From Adiantum capillus-veneris (lineage: Eukaryota > Streptophyta > Polypodiopsida > Polypodiales > Pteridaceae), in the NCBI GenBank assembly GCA_014529385.2, contig CM043944.1, positions 88,074,884 to 88,138,883 of the forward strand: a stretch of 64,000 nt of DNA. The letters are read 5' to 3'. The first letter of the stretch is position 1; the number at the start of each line of letters is the position of its first letter. Shown here piece after piece: positions 48,707 through 60,182 of the stretch. The translations under genes and the position numbers were made by a program. The notes under the pieces are model-generated. The model was not told the origin of the DNA, made no database searches, and worked only from the letters and a program-made list of their open reading frames with translations.

Positions 48707-49640
48707 GCAACGACTAACACAGGCTACACTGAATATGCATCAAGCAGGAGATATGCTATGGATTTCACAATATTTATCACTCACTTTGTATAAGTCTTGG
48801 GCTCACTTGGAGTTCCAAAGTTGTATATGGTAGTTAGAGGGCTCAAGCTTAAATCCATAGTAGAAGGGATTGTGGTGAAAGCCTTTAAAAGAAAGCCTTT
48901 ATGCAAGGAGGCTTCATTCTTGAGTATCCACTCTTGAGGATCTACTTTTGATAGCTCCCTCTCTCTCTCTTGAGTGTTCAGTCTATGGCTTAGCCTTGAG
49001 CTTAATGCCCATGCTTAAGAGGCTAGGACTAATCCATTGTAATTAGAGTAAGCTCTTCTTAATTAATCTAATTCCTATTTTTGCATTAGTCTACTTCTTC
49101 TCTACATTTCATTATGTCATGAAGTAGTATTATACTCTCATTATTTTAGATTTGAGAGAGGTATGTACTTCTTGCTATTAACCACTCCTAATATTTTACA
49201 AGCATTTGATTTGTGATATTTAGCATCACTAATTAGGATGATTTAGTTGGGTTTTAATCTTGTAGTTAGTGTGTGTGCCATATTGTTTACTTGTGTCTAG
49301 ATAGGTTTTATGAAACTCTAGCACCATTCACCTCGTGTGCATAGCTATTGATGAAGTGCCATGATTGACATGTGGTAATTAGTGTGTGCTTATCATTAGT
49401 GTGGTTGGGGTTCCTAGTCTATGGTAAGTCAGACTTCGGTGGATTTGATGTGTGTAGGAGTTGATTGATTAGTGATTAGAATATGTTTAACGTTAGTCTT
49501 GCCATGGCTAATCTCTACTTTCATTGGAGAGGTGTTCTCTTGAATCCTCTATTTCTATTCATATGATGCTTGTGCTTCCATGGCCTAGCTGGGTTGCTGA
49601 TCCACGGATTTGATAATTTTGTGTGGGTTCCAATTCTCCC

Positions 49641-49689
<49 letters not shown>

Positions 49690-52605
49690 CTCCCGTCCCC
49701 ACTGGGAGAGCCATATGCTAGCCATGTGGCTCAGTTTCCAAGATTTCTGGGACCAACACTTAAGTGACATGTTCACTTCGCATTGTACAATGCTAGGATG
49801 CTTTGCAATTTAGTCAAACTTAAGTTAATACTCTCAAGTTTTGTCTTTGTGATCAAAAGATAAAGTCTTTTGATACCCCATGAGATAATAGGACATAAAG
49901 ATGCCATGAATGGGACCCTCTTGAAGTTACCCCCAAGAGAAAAGTAGGTTTGAGCTCTCAAGCTTACCAATACCCCTTAAAACCAATCATAACTAATTTA
50001 GTAATTTTGAGATTGCAAGCGTTGACTAAAGAGTCAAATTGGAAGGCTTTCTAGAAGACAAATTTGGCCCATCCAAGGCAAATCTATGGTGATATACTAT
50101 TGTGAACACGAAGATGAACGTTATGTGTAGTTTGTACCCGGTTCCCCAGTCATCCCTTGTGTGTGTGTGTGTGTGTGTCCGTGTGCACGCGTGTGTGTTT
50201 CATTCCATCCCCCTTGTTTGTACTGCCCTTATGATGAGAAAATTCACAACCTTGTTATTAAGAGACTCAATTTTTGGCCATTTGGTAGAATGAAAATGCT
50301 TCATAAGATGTATAAATCATGTAGATGAGACATGTGTGCATTTTTCATAGTAAAACAATTTGCAAAAATTAAAATAAAGCTCTTGTTAAATCTTCAGTAT
50401 GTCCTAAACATTGTGGCACAATGATAGAATGCTCAAATTTCTTTTGACTCATTGATGTCATAATCCTTTCAGCTTAATGATCTGCTTATTTGATAGTATT
50501 CCTCATAGATCTTTTGGATTGATAATATGGTATCTTAGAGGTCTCTTGTATGTCTTTAACTCATTTTTGTAATATAACTACTTGAATTTTCAACCCACCT
50601 CTCTTTATGTCTCCCTCTTTCTACCTTTATTTATAGCAACAATATGGGATATGGGTCTTATCAAAGTCCTTTAATACATTACTATAATATGATCACTTCA
50701 AATCTCCATCCTCCTCTTTTTCTATTAGGTTTCCTCTCTCTTTGTCCTCCAACTCTCTACCTATCCTTGGAGAAAGCATTGAAGGGCCCTATTTATAATT
50801 CTGATAAAACCTTACTAGTTAACAAACATTGTTTAAAACTAGAGTACTATGTACTCATGGGCCCTATGTCCTCAAGGCTTAGTCTGAGATTGAGGATGGT
50901 TTGTATATCAGCTGGTGACTATATAATACAATTACTCACAATTGTGAATTTTGCAAAAAACTAGAGTACTATGTATATCTTGAGTCCAAGTAAATGATAA
51001 AAGTCATTGGTGGTTGTAAACACTATAAGAAGTTAAGAGGTCTAATTCCTACCTTGAAATATAATTTCCAATAATCTACATTTGTATGTGAATGTAAGGA
51101 CACATGTTTCTTTTAGAAGTGAGTAAACACTACCAAAACACTGTGAATGTTTTGGAAGGCAGTCATCACATTTAAAGCTATGATTGAGTTCATCACTAAA
51201 GCACATATACATGTCATGTATCACATGTTTGCAATAGACAGAAACAAATGTTTTACACACTCTCTACTTTGGATTTGTAGAGGATATTATCTTGGTGTTT
51301 CTACACCACCATTGTTATGGAGAAATTATACTCATTGTTCCTTTTCTTGTAAAAGTGGATCTGGATTTCAAGAGGGATTTGAGAGTGCTATAACTCATAG
51401 TTTGACATCAAACAATAACTATCATGTATTATAACTTTTTTTGGTGACCATATATTTGAGGAGAAGAAAACAAGGGGTCTTTTTTAAGGGAAAGTAATAA
51501 AAGGTTAAAAAATATGACATTTTTAACATTTCTTAGTCATTAAAGCAGACAATAAACTTTTGAGAATTCAAGTTTCTCAATAGTATTATATGTCAATGTA
51601 TCGGCCTATGTGTAAAAGAATATTGTTTTGAAGCTAGCCACATTATTTATTGTGATAAGACTCAAGATCTATTGAAACAATGTAATCTCACATCTAACTT
51701 CAAGTCTAACATACCTTATGCTTCTCTAATATGAAAAAGCTTCACAAGCTTGGGAAATTCTTAAAATAGTGTTCTATCTTGACACTATCTCCATGCACCC
51801 AAAGGTTGTAGCTTTGTGTAAGTGTTTATTGAAATGAAAAATCGTATGCAAATTTGGAGCAACATGAGTGGACATAGATTTTGATTTAGCATGAATCACT
51901 ATCATTATAAGTGGAACACTAGCATCTCATAATATAAGTATTAAAAAGCTTCTAGATACTTCACGTTCAAGTTGTTCTTTGAAATTTTTATTATGTAGTA
52001 CCATACAACTTTAGTCATCAAATATATAATGAAGTAAGGTCATATAGAAACTGTATAAACTAAACATATATCAATTTGATTGGTTAAGTACCCTTTTTAT
52101 CTGTGACATTTGAACACCAACTATTATAAGAAATTTCTCTTGTGGCTATAAAAGTATACCTTCTAGAACAGAGACCTTGAAGTTGTCACCAAGTTTGTAG
52201 GTAGTGGTATTTGCACACCTTCAAGACCTAGTATGCATTATATAACATGTGATATTCCAAGTAAATAGTTTGTGGTACAATTTTCTAGTAAAGGATTCAA
52301 ATGTTTTATGTAAATTTAACAATGTGCTATAGAATTGGAGCTAACCAAGGAGAACGTTTGATTTTTATATGTGAACTTTAAAATGTACAATGTTTATTCC
52401 ACTAGGACCATGACATTAATAATAATGGAATTTTATGCATAGAATCAACACATTTGTGACAAAAAATGGCAACAACTCATGTTCTCATGGTCAAAACTTC
52501 ACCCCAATTCAAAAGTGGGAATTAGAAAATTCCCAAACTCCAATAAGGTGATAGAGGTTTTGGGATAAGTTTGGCCCCTCTATTAGAGGGGTTTTGGGTT
52601 ACCGG
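48704..52605. other. Intergenic, no gene recognised
   Basis: AT-rich sequence with short frames (for example 50644-50964 plus, 51147-51434 plus) that resemble no protein I know. Microsatellites at 49645-49684 (CT) and 50158-50178 (GT). No LTR, TIR or transposase motif seen. Confidence 0.5.
49645..49684. repeat. (CT)n microsatellite
   Basis: Uninterrupted CT run of 40 bp. Confidence 0.95.
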
Positions 52606-53720
52606 TTTGGCCCCTCTATCAGAGAGGTTTTGGCATGCCTATTTGCATGCAATGGGCTCCCCAAACGGGCATTCAATTGCATGCAAAAAGGCATGCCAAA
52701 ACCCCTCTAATAGAGGAGCCAAATGGCATGAGTTTAGCCCCTCTATTGGAGGGGTTTTGGCATGTCTATTTGCATACAATGGGCTCTTCAAACGGGCTGC
52801 CCATTGCATGAAAATAGGCATGCCAAAAACCCTCTAATAGAGGGGCCAAACTCATGCCGTTTGCTAGGGGTTTTGGACATTGAAGGAGGGAGGCAAAATA
52901 TGGCCAAAAAAACATGAGCATGGGGGACATCCCATGGGCTCACATGAGCCTTTACCTCTACCAATTAAGACAATAAACATAGGGTTTTGGGATAGGGTCA
53001 CATAGACTTGCCGAAACCCCTCTAATAGAGGGGCCAAACTCATGCCAATTGGCCCTCTATTAGAGAGGTTTTGGTATGGCTATTTTCATGCAATGGGCTC
53101 CCCATAATAGAGGGGACAAAATCATGCCAATTGGCCTCTCTATTAGAGAGGTTTTGGTATGGCTATTTGCATGCAATGGGCTGCCCATTGCATGAAAATA
53201 GATATGTCAAAACCCCTCTAATAAAGAGATTAGAGGGTTTTTTGCATGCCTATTTGCATGGAATGGACTGCCCATTTGGGGAGCCCATTGCATGCAAATA
53301 GACATACCAAAACCCCTCTAGTAGAGGGGCCAAACCATCCCAGAAACTAGAGGTTTTGGGATGAGTTTGGCCCTTCTATAAGACAGGTTTTGGCATGCTT
53401 ATTTGCATGCAATGGGCAGTCCGTTTGGGGAGCCCATTGCATGCAAATAGCCATGCCAAAACCCCTCTAATAGAGAGGCTAAATGGCATGAGTTTAGCCC
53501 CTCTATTAAAGGGATATTGACATGTCTATTTTCATGCAATGAGCTCCCCAAACGGGTTGCCCGTTGCATGCAAATAAGCATGCCAAAACCCGTCTAATAG
53601 AGGGGCCAAACTGCATGAGTTTAGCCCCTCTATTAGAGGGGTTTTGGCATGTCTATTTGCATGCAATGGCCACTCCAAATGGGCTGCCCATTGCATGCAA
53701 ATAAGCATGCCAAAACCTCA
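52606..53720. repeat. Tandem array of 118-bp palindromes, 127-bp period
   Basis: Near-perfect palindromes of 118 bp lie at 52606-52723, 52733-52850, 53366-53483 and 53493-53610. A truncated one starts at 53620. Shorter or damaged ones lie at about 53130-53226 and 53236-53333. Neighbouring full units are exactly 127 bp apart, with a 9-bp linker (TGGCATGAG or CTGCATGAG). Each arm holds TTTGGCCCCTCTATTAGAGG, itself containing a small palindrome, then GGCATGCC and TTTGCATGCAA. A block AGCATGGG...CCCATGGGCTCAC occurs after each half of the array (about 52917 and 53742). Confidence 0.95.
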
Positions 53721-54022
53721 GTAGAATCCAAAAAATTATGAGCATGGGAGACAACCCATGGGCTCACGTGAGCCTTTACCTCAATGATAAGCGCAAATAG
53801 ACATTAATTTTAAAACAAAATGCATGCCAAAAAAAGAAAATAAGTGCACTTACATCGTAAATGTGTCGCACTTGTTGTATTCTTTATGTCTCTTTGCTGC
53901 CATGCTCCTTTGCCACTCTCTTGCCGCCAACAAAAGAGTTGCCACCGCCGCCGCCGCCAACGCTCCTTTGTCACTCTCTTACTGCCAACACATGCTTGAC
54001 ACCAATGTTTGCTTGCCTCCTC

Positions 54023-54025
<3 letters not shown>

Positions 54026-54113
<88 letters not shown>
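54026..54113. repeat. Compound (GT)n-(GA)n microsatellite
   Basis: GT run of about 54 bp followed by GA of about 34 bp. Confidence 0.97.
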
Positions 54114-54119
<6 letters not shown>

Positions 54120-54452
54120 AGGAGAGAAGAAGAAGAGAAAAACACAAACTAGTGTGGCTATTTTGCAGTGGATTAGTGTAAAAAAATCCTAGTCAGATTG
54201 CTAGCATTTTTATATAATTTTTAATGAATATTTACCCTGTTGATTCCCGCACTATTTGCCATGCTGATTTCCATGCTCATTGCCCTGATTATACCCTAGG
54301 GCGTGTTTTTTAAAATAATTTTTGATCACTTTCCCCTTCTTTTGCCAACCTGCTCTCTCCACTTCTTTTAAGAAGAATCTAATAGACATGAAAAATGATT
54401 CTCATTTTAAGCTCTTGTTCACCTTCCGTACCTCCCCTCTTGCATTTCAAAG

Positions 54453-55940
54453 ATGCAAGCACCAACGGAGGACAAAGACGAACCAAACAATGTGGTGGAA
54501 CATGATTGTTGGTTAAACAATAGGTTGTTGTGTCCATGTAAGCATTGCAAAAGGGCCATTCCTTGGCTTCGACAAGTCTGTTTGAAGCATGTCGAGGACT
54601 ATGGAATGTGGGACAATTCACAAACACAAATAACGGATCTTCGCAAACTTTTGCACATGGATACCACTCCTCACTGGAGTGTTGTAGAAGGAGGCTCTCA
54701 AGCGAGAAATTTGGAGAGACAATTGCAAGAAAATAGGTTTGTCTCTCCACCAACAATGGGCAAGAGTTTGAGATCTAGTGCAGGTGATTATGGGGAGGAG
54801 GAGATGACAGATCTATTGCACCAGATGGAGGGGGATACAGTTATGGAGAATTTGGTTGCCGAGCTTCTCGCTCATGAGAAGGGTTTGCTTGACGACGGCA
54901 ATTTTGGATGCAAAGAGATTGCACAAAAGGAGGAGGATGCTCTTTTGGCTGCAAGCAAGACACCTATATATCCCGAAGCTTTGTTCTCTATTCTCCGTGC
55001 TTCATGAGAGATTTTGAATCTACAGATCATGTGCACAATGAGCAATACAAGCATTGATTGTCTTTTAAGGTTAATTAAACTTAGATTTTTACAGCCTGTT
55101 TTCAAAGCTAATTGATAAATAAACTTTGCAACTAATGGTTAAATAAACTTTGATTTTTGTAGCCTGTTATTGAATCTACTTCCAAAGGGTCATAGTATCC
55201 CACAAGATAGACGTAGTGCTTGTACATTTGTTAATGCGCTAGGTATGGACTACGAAAAGATATATGCACGTGTTAATAATTGCATTCTCTTTCGCAACGA
55301 GTATGATTGGTTGGAGAAATGTCCAAAGTGTGGTGAAGAGAGATACAGAGACCTTCCCATTGATCAAGAGGAAAGAAAGAAGACTCACCTGGCACCAAGG
55401 AAAGTTTTACGACATTTTCCCCTCATCCCTCGTATCCAATACATGTTCAAGACCACGACCTTCAACAAACTTCTTACATGGCATGCTGGTAGTCACTCTA
55501 TGGATGGTACTAGATCCAATGTACATATTCAAAAACATAGGCTAGATGATTTGGGACCACATCATGGACAAGAGCGACATTGATCACATTAGGGAGGACA
55601 TGAAACATCAATGTGTAGACTGCCAGCATAAAAAATGCCGGTGATGGAAGAAAATGGGAAGCATCATCTTCCAAAGGCACCATGGATCCTATCAAACACT
55701 GACCAAATCAAACTAAAAGAAGTTATTGCTTCCATTAGAACACCTATAGGTTACATGCAGTCTTTAAAGGGGGCATTTTCAAAGACAAAGAAAGGTGATG
55801 GACCCCTATTACACGGGTTGAAATCCCACAATTGGCACAATATTCTCCAAGTAATTATCCACCCTTTATGTTTTATATTACTTGTTGCTACTCTAATGTT
55901 ATTACTTTTGAAAGCACTATGCAATTCGTCTTAACATTGA
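54453..55940 (+). pseudogene. CACTA (En/Spm) TNP2-like transposase relic
   Basis: Three open stretches in the same frame. First (54453-55007): a transposase-associated zinc motif CPCKHC at residues 27-32 with H in LKHVEDYGMW, then an acidic helical region. Second (55170-55583): the TNP2 hallmark LGMDYEKIYARVNNCILF, then CPKCGEERY and HFPLIPRIQYMF. Third (55635-55934): PKAPWILSNTDQ, IGYMQSLKGAF and GLKSHNWHNILQ, matching the later TNP2 region before DUF4218. The catalytic middle of the protein is missing. Stops fill 55008-55169, where a TTTTTGTAG-type intron end is conceivable. The expected CACTA termini were not found nearby, so the fragment is stranded. Confidence 0.8.
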
Positions 55941-55987
55941 GCATCAGTGGATGCAGAAGCAAGAAAGTATGTGATGCTATATATAAG

Positions 55988-57935
55988 ATGGGAGAGCTTG
56001 TTAGGTGGGTGAGCTCTCAAGATCCCCCACCAAAGGAACGAGAAAGAAGTGAGTCTCCTACCACCTTGGCAGAAATGTCTCTACAAAGACGACGGGCTAA
56101 ACACTCTCCATCACCTCCTATAAACGGAGAAGACTATTGCACACTTCTCCACACCATAATTCAAAGAGGGATGACAAAAAGTAAGAGAAGAAAAAGGCAA
56201 GAAAGAGGACACCCTCTTCTCCATCTTCTTCATCCTCTTCCTCTTATGAAAGTGATGGTGTAGACAAAGAAGATCAAGGCACGAGAAAGAGGTCACCCTC
56301 TTCTCCATCTTCCTCAAATTCTTCATCTTTTGAAGAAAGCAATGGTGTAACTTTTGAACCATCGAAAAGAAGAGGCCATAGGAAATCCTATTCCGCGTGG
56401 AAGAGGTCGTCCAAGCTCAAGAAGTTCAAAGAGGGAGGGAAGAGCATCTCTTTTCTTACCTACAATGGCACCTTTGGTGCTACAGACAAAGTCTTGGCCT
56501 TTATCCAACAATTCGATGCGACGTTTGGAGATGAGGGCTTCACGGAGTCCTCTAAGCTACACCGTGTAGCTATGCACTTTCAAAATTCCACCAAGAAATG
56601 GTGGTCTAGCCTATGGGCAAACAGTGAAGCTCCACAAACATGGAAAGCTTTAAGAGCTTCCATTATGAAGCAGTTTTTGGCCAACGGTGCCAAAGACAAA
56701 GTACTCACCGAATGGAGAAGCTTGAAGCTTTATCCCTACGAATCCATTCACAAATATGTAGACAAGTTTTGGGATTTACATCTCAAAGACACTGTCTTCA
56801 AAAAGATGGATTTTGGAGAGAAAAAGCAATAATTTTTCGTGGGATTAACTGAAGACATTGCGAAATATGTCAACTCCCAAAGGCCATGCACCATATCCGT
56901 GGTTATACACCATACTATGGCGGCATCTTGTATCAATTTCCAAACAAGGGCTAAGAGAAATTCTAATCCCATGAAAAACAAGGGTTCCAATGAGCTTAAG
57001 GGGAAGGACAATGTCCAAAAGTCTCCTAAGGGAAATTCTAATAAAGCTAAGGAGAAGGGAGTTTACAAAGGCAAAAACAAACTCTCTTCTGAAGAGCTTG
57101 AGCGTTATCGCAAGGATAATCGTTGTTTCAAGTGCGACGAGCAAGCGCATGTGTACCGTTCTTGTCCCCAAAAGAACACCCACCATGAGCCTCCTAGAGC
57201 TAGTACCTTGGTCAAAATCCAAGAGGAGGAAACTCACCACAAAGGATCTCTTCTATGCCATGCTGGGGAAAGGTAAGAGAACATGATGCTTTTATTCTCT
57301 TTGACCCCGGTTCTACTCACAATTTCATATAGAGTTGGCCACCAAGCTAGGCATACAAGCTTACAAGATGGGAGATGTCCTACCTGTACATGGTGCTTTC
57401 AAGGGGCAAGAAGCTTCAGTCACTCCCTTAATCGGGAAATTGAGGCTCCATGTCCAAAGGTACGTGGACAAAGAGGACTTCTTTATCTCTCCTCTCAAGC
57501 ACGAGGATGTAATCCTAGGGGCACCGTGGTTTGATTGCATGGCTGCCAATGTTAAATTCCCTGAAAGGAGAATCTACTTTAGGTTCAGGGAAAAAGATAT
57601 GTACATAGATGCTAAGGAAATGGGTAACACCATACCATTGTACATACACAAGCTTTCAATAAGTCAATAAAGAGCTCTATTCCTGTGTACATGATTTTTG
57701 TTAAAGATTCTCAAAATGAACCTAATGCTTTAGCAAAAGAAAATATAAAAAATCACAAGGAATTAGAGTTATCCAATTTTCTCAAGGGGTTTCAAGATGT
57801 CTTTATTGACGATATCCCTTGTGAACTACCTCCTAAACACGGCAATGATGACCATGCAATTGAACTTCTAATGTCATAATAACTAACACCTAATTCTCAT
57901 AAATGATTTTCTCGTGTTAAAATGATCATTTAATA
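55988..57935 (+). pseudogene. Ty3-gypsy gag-protease relic
   Basis: N-terminal serine/arginine-rich region (about 55988-56370) with a duplicated SPSSS block. Then a Retrotrans_gag domain (56430-56880): FIQQFDATFGDEGF, KKWWSSLWANSEAPQTWKAL, SIHKYVDKFWDL, broken by TAA at 56830-56832. Zinc knuckle CFKCDEQAHVYRSC at about 57125-57170. Protease from about 57290: FDPGSTHNFI, a two-base insertion, then ELATKLGIQAYKMGDVLP and EDVILGAPWFDCMA. The end of the linker to RT reads FLKGFQDVFIDDIPCELPP (57780-57835) and IEL; similarity ends near 57935. The active-site triad is DPG instead of the usual D-S/T-G. RT, RNase H and integrase are absent. Confidence 0.85.
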
Positions 57936-59741
57936 TGGGAAAGTGCCAGGGGAGAAAAATCTACAATATTGGGTAAGCTAGCAGACCGGCCACAATAGGG
58001 ATCCAAAGGAGGGAAAATAGGGATCCAAAGGGGGGCCATCTGTGAAAGAGCAATGTGCAACAATGGGCTTTAAAGACCCTAAGATTTAGCCCATTAAGAC
58101 TTCCAAAATACTAAGGTTCCAAATTTCAAAGGCTGTGTCCAATGGTCAAAGCTTAGTTAAATTGGATGCTTAGTGTGTGTACCAAAAAAGTATTCACAAC
58201 TTCTACAAAGGAGGGGGCGAGACTTGCAAGTAGGGGATGAGAGAGAAACACACACACACACACTCACAAACCTCCTTTACACAAAGGGAATGAGAGACAC
58301 ATGTCAGCTCCCTAGCCCAGATGCCCACAAGATGTACTCAAATCCTATTGGATGGCCATGGAGGTGGACCAATGAGAATTAGGCTAAAGTAAATCTAGTT
58401 TAATTAATTTAAAAACACTTAATAAAAGAACCAATAAGAATTAAGCTCTCTAGAAGACTATTGGACAATCTCCCATGGGGTTCAATGTGCATTCAGCAGC
58501 CCAATGGCTTGCCTGATTCCTATTGGTCAGGAGAGAAAGGGGTCCAATGAGAGTTTAGTTGCATTAATTAATTACCTAAATCTCTCACAAAAGGGGAAAG
58601 GGGGACACATGTCAGAAGGCTATCACTTATTCTCTTGAAATCCTATTGGCTAAACCTGGAGAGGTCCAATGGGGTGTCAGCAAGAGGAAATAGCATGAGG
58701 GGTCGACCAAGAGAGAGAGGGGGATGATTTTCTCAAGTCATTATTCCACACACACTCACACAAGCTCATGTGTGAAGCAAGAAGACTCGCTTTCTCCTTC
58801 TCAAGCTTTAATGGAAAGCTTATCACCTACTTCAAGCTTGTGAGAAGGGAGGCCACACCAACAACTCTTGGCTTTGTGATGCAAATCCAACCAAGAGCCA
58901 AGCTTCAATGCATGCTCATCTCCTCTACCATGCTAATTACTAAGCTATGCTATGCTAATATGAGTGACTATGTGAGGAGATGTACATCTTTCTCATAAGA
59001 CTACTCCTTCCTCTCAATCTACTCTCATACCCCGCTAGCTCTCACCATCTTCAAAGGTGTGTGAGGTCTTGGGTCTGAGATCGTGAGGGAATTGATGTTG
59101 TGTTTAATAAGTGTTTTGCTTAATGCTTGAAGATCCCATCTTCATTGCAGTAGCTAGTATTGAAGGAACACAAAGGATTGTATTGTAAAATGTCACTTTT
59201 GATGGGAGAAACCTATAATACAAAGCCTTTTGGAGGGGGACCGGCTCCATGAAAATCCGGTCCTCAACTGTTGTCAATAGCTTAATTTCTCTCTCTTTTG
59301 AAGTATTGTTCATGCTATCTAACTAGGTGTTATGCTTTTGACTGCTCTCTCCACCCAAGCACTCTTGTTATGCTCATTAGGAACCTATTCTAATGAAATG
59401 CTCACTATGTTCATATTATTTTCCGCTACACACAAGATACTAGGCCATTAGGAGATTTCGGAGGTCTTTTGGAAGAGAGAGGAAAATAAGCTCCTCCAAT
59501 GAGAGAAGAGCCTACATTACATAGAAAAATAGATTGATATTAACAAAAATATAAAAGGTGTCCCTCTCCTCATTTAGTAATCTAGTGGTCCTTGAAGATG
59601 ATCACTCTCTTTCATTTAATGCGAGCACCTTTTTCAGAAGGTAGATGCGGTGCATTTAATACGGCTTACGTCATCACTAGAACTCAAAAATTCACAAAAC
59701 TATCAAGTGGTGGAAGATTTTGAAACTTTTGATATTGTCAA
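57936..59741. other. Intergenic, no gene recognised
   Basis: No supported gene. It contains a CA run at 58250-58264 and a degenerate repeat with ATTGG/CCAAT arms (58298-58675). Frames such as 58768-58998 plus and 59104-59313 minus match nothing known to me. Confidence 0.5.
58298..58675. repeat. Degenerate repeats with facing ATTGG and CCAAT motifs
   Basis: CCTATTGG followed after about 16-17 bp by CCAATGAGA or CCAATGGGG occurs at 58344, 58519 and 58642. ACACATGTCAG occurs at 58298 and 58605. The units are diverged. Confidence 0.6.
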
Positions 59742-60182
59742 TGTGTCTAGAACGCCCAAATATCCTAGAAATGAATGTCCAATTTCCTCGCTCCGACATC
59801 CAAAGAGGCAAAAAATGTCAAAAACCCCTAAAAGAACATTTTACTAACAGCGCGCGAGAGGGCATTCTAAAATTTTGGAATGCCTCCTCGCGTGCCGTTA
59901 GTAAAAAGCCCCTTTTTTCCTCTTTTTAGGGAGTTTTTTAGAGGAAAATGTCAAAAAACCTCTAAAAAGGGGCTTTCTTGAAAAATAAGTGTCCAAAAAT
60001 CACTAAAAGGAGCTTTGTACTAACGACGCGCAGGGGGGCATTCTAGAATTTTAGAATGCCTCCTCGCGCACCTTAAGTAAAAAGCCCATTTTTTGGGGTT
60101 TTTTTGACATTTTTTGCCCTTCGGATGTCGGAATGAGACAAGTAGACATTCGTTTTTAGGGTATTTTGGCGTTTCGGACGCA
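59742..60182. mobile_element. Foldback element, 441 bp
   Basis: The left end TGTGTCTAGAACGCCC matches the reverse complement of the right end (TGCGTCCGAAACGCC). The arms continue over about 200 bp: GAATGTCC, CCGACATCC, GGCAAAAAATGTCAAAAA and ACTAAC...CGCGCGAG are all mirrored. Each arm also contains its own hairpin around GGCATTCTA...TAGAATGCC. No coding capacity. I could not define a convincing target duplication. The element X-like coding relic begins directly to the right. Confidence 0.75.

Noticed and set aside
50644-50964. 106-aa plus-strand open frame as a possible small gene
   Set aside because: No motif, no coding-like composition compared with neighbouring AT-rich DNA; cannot be supported.
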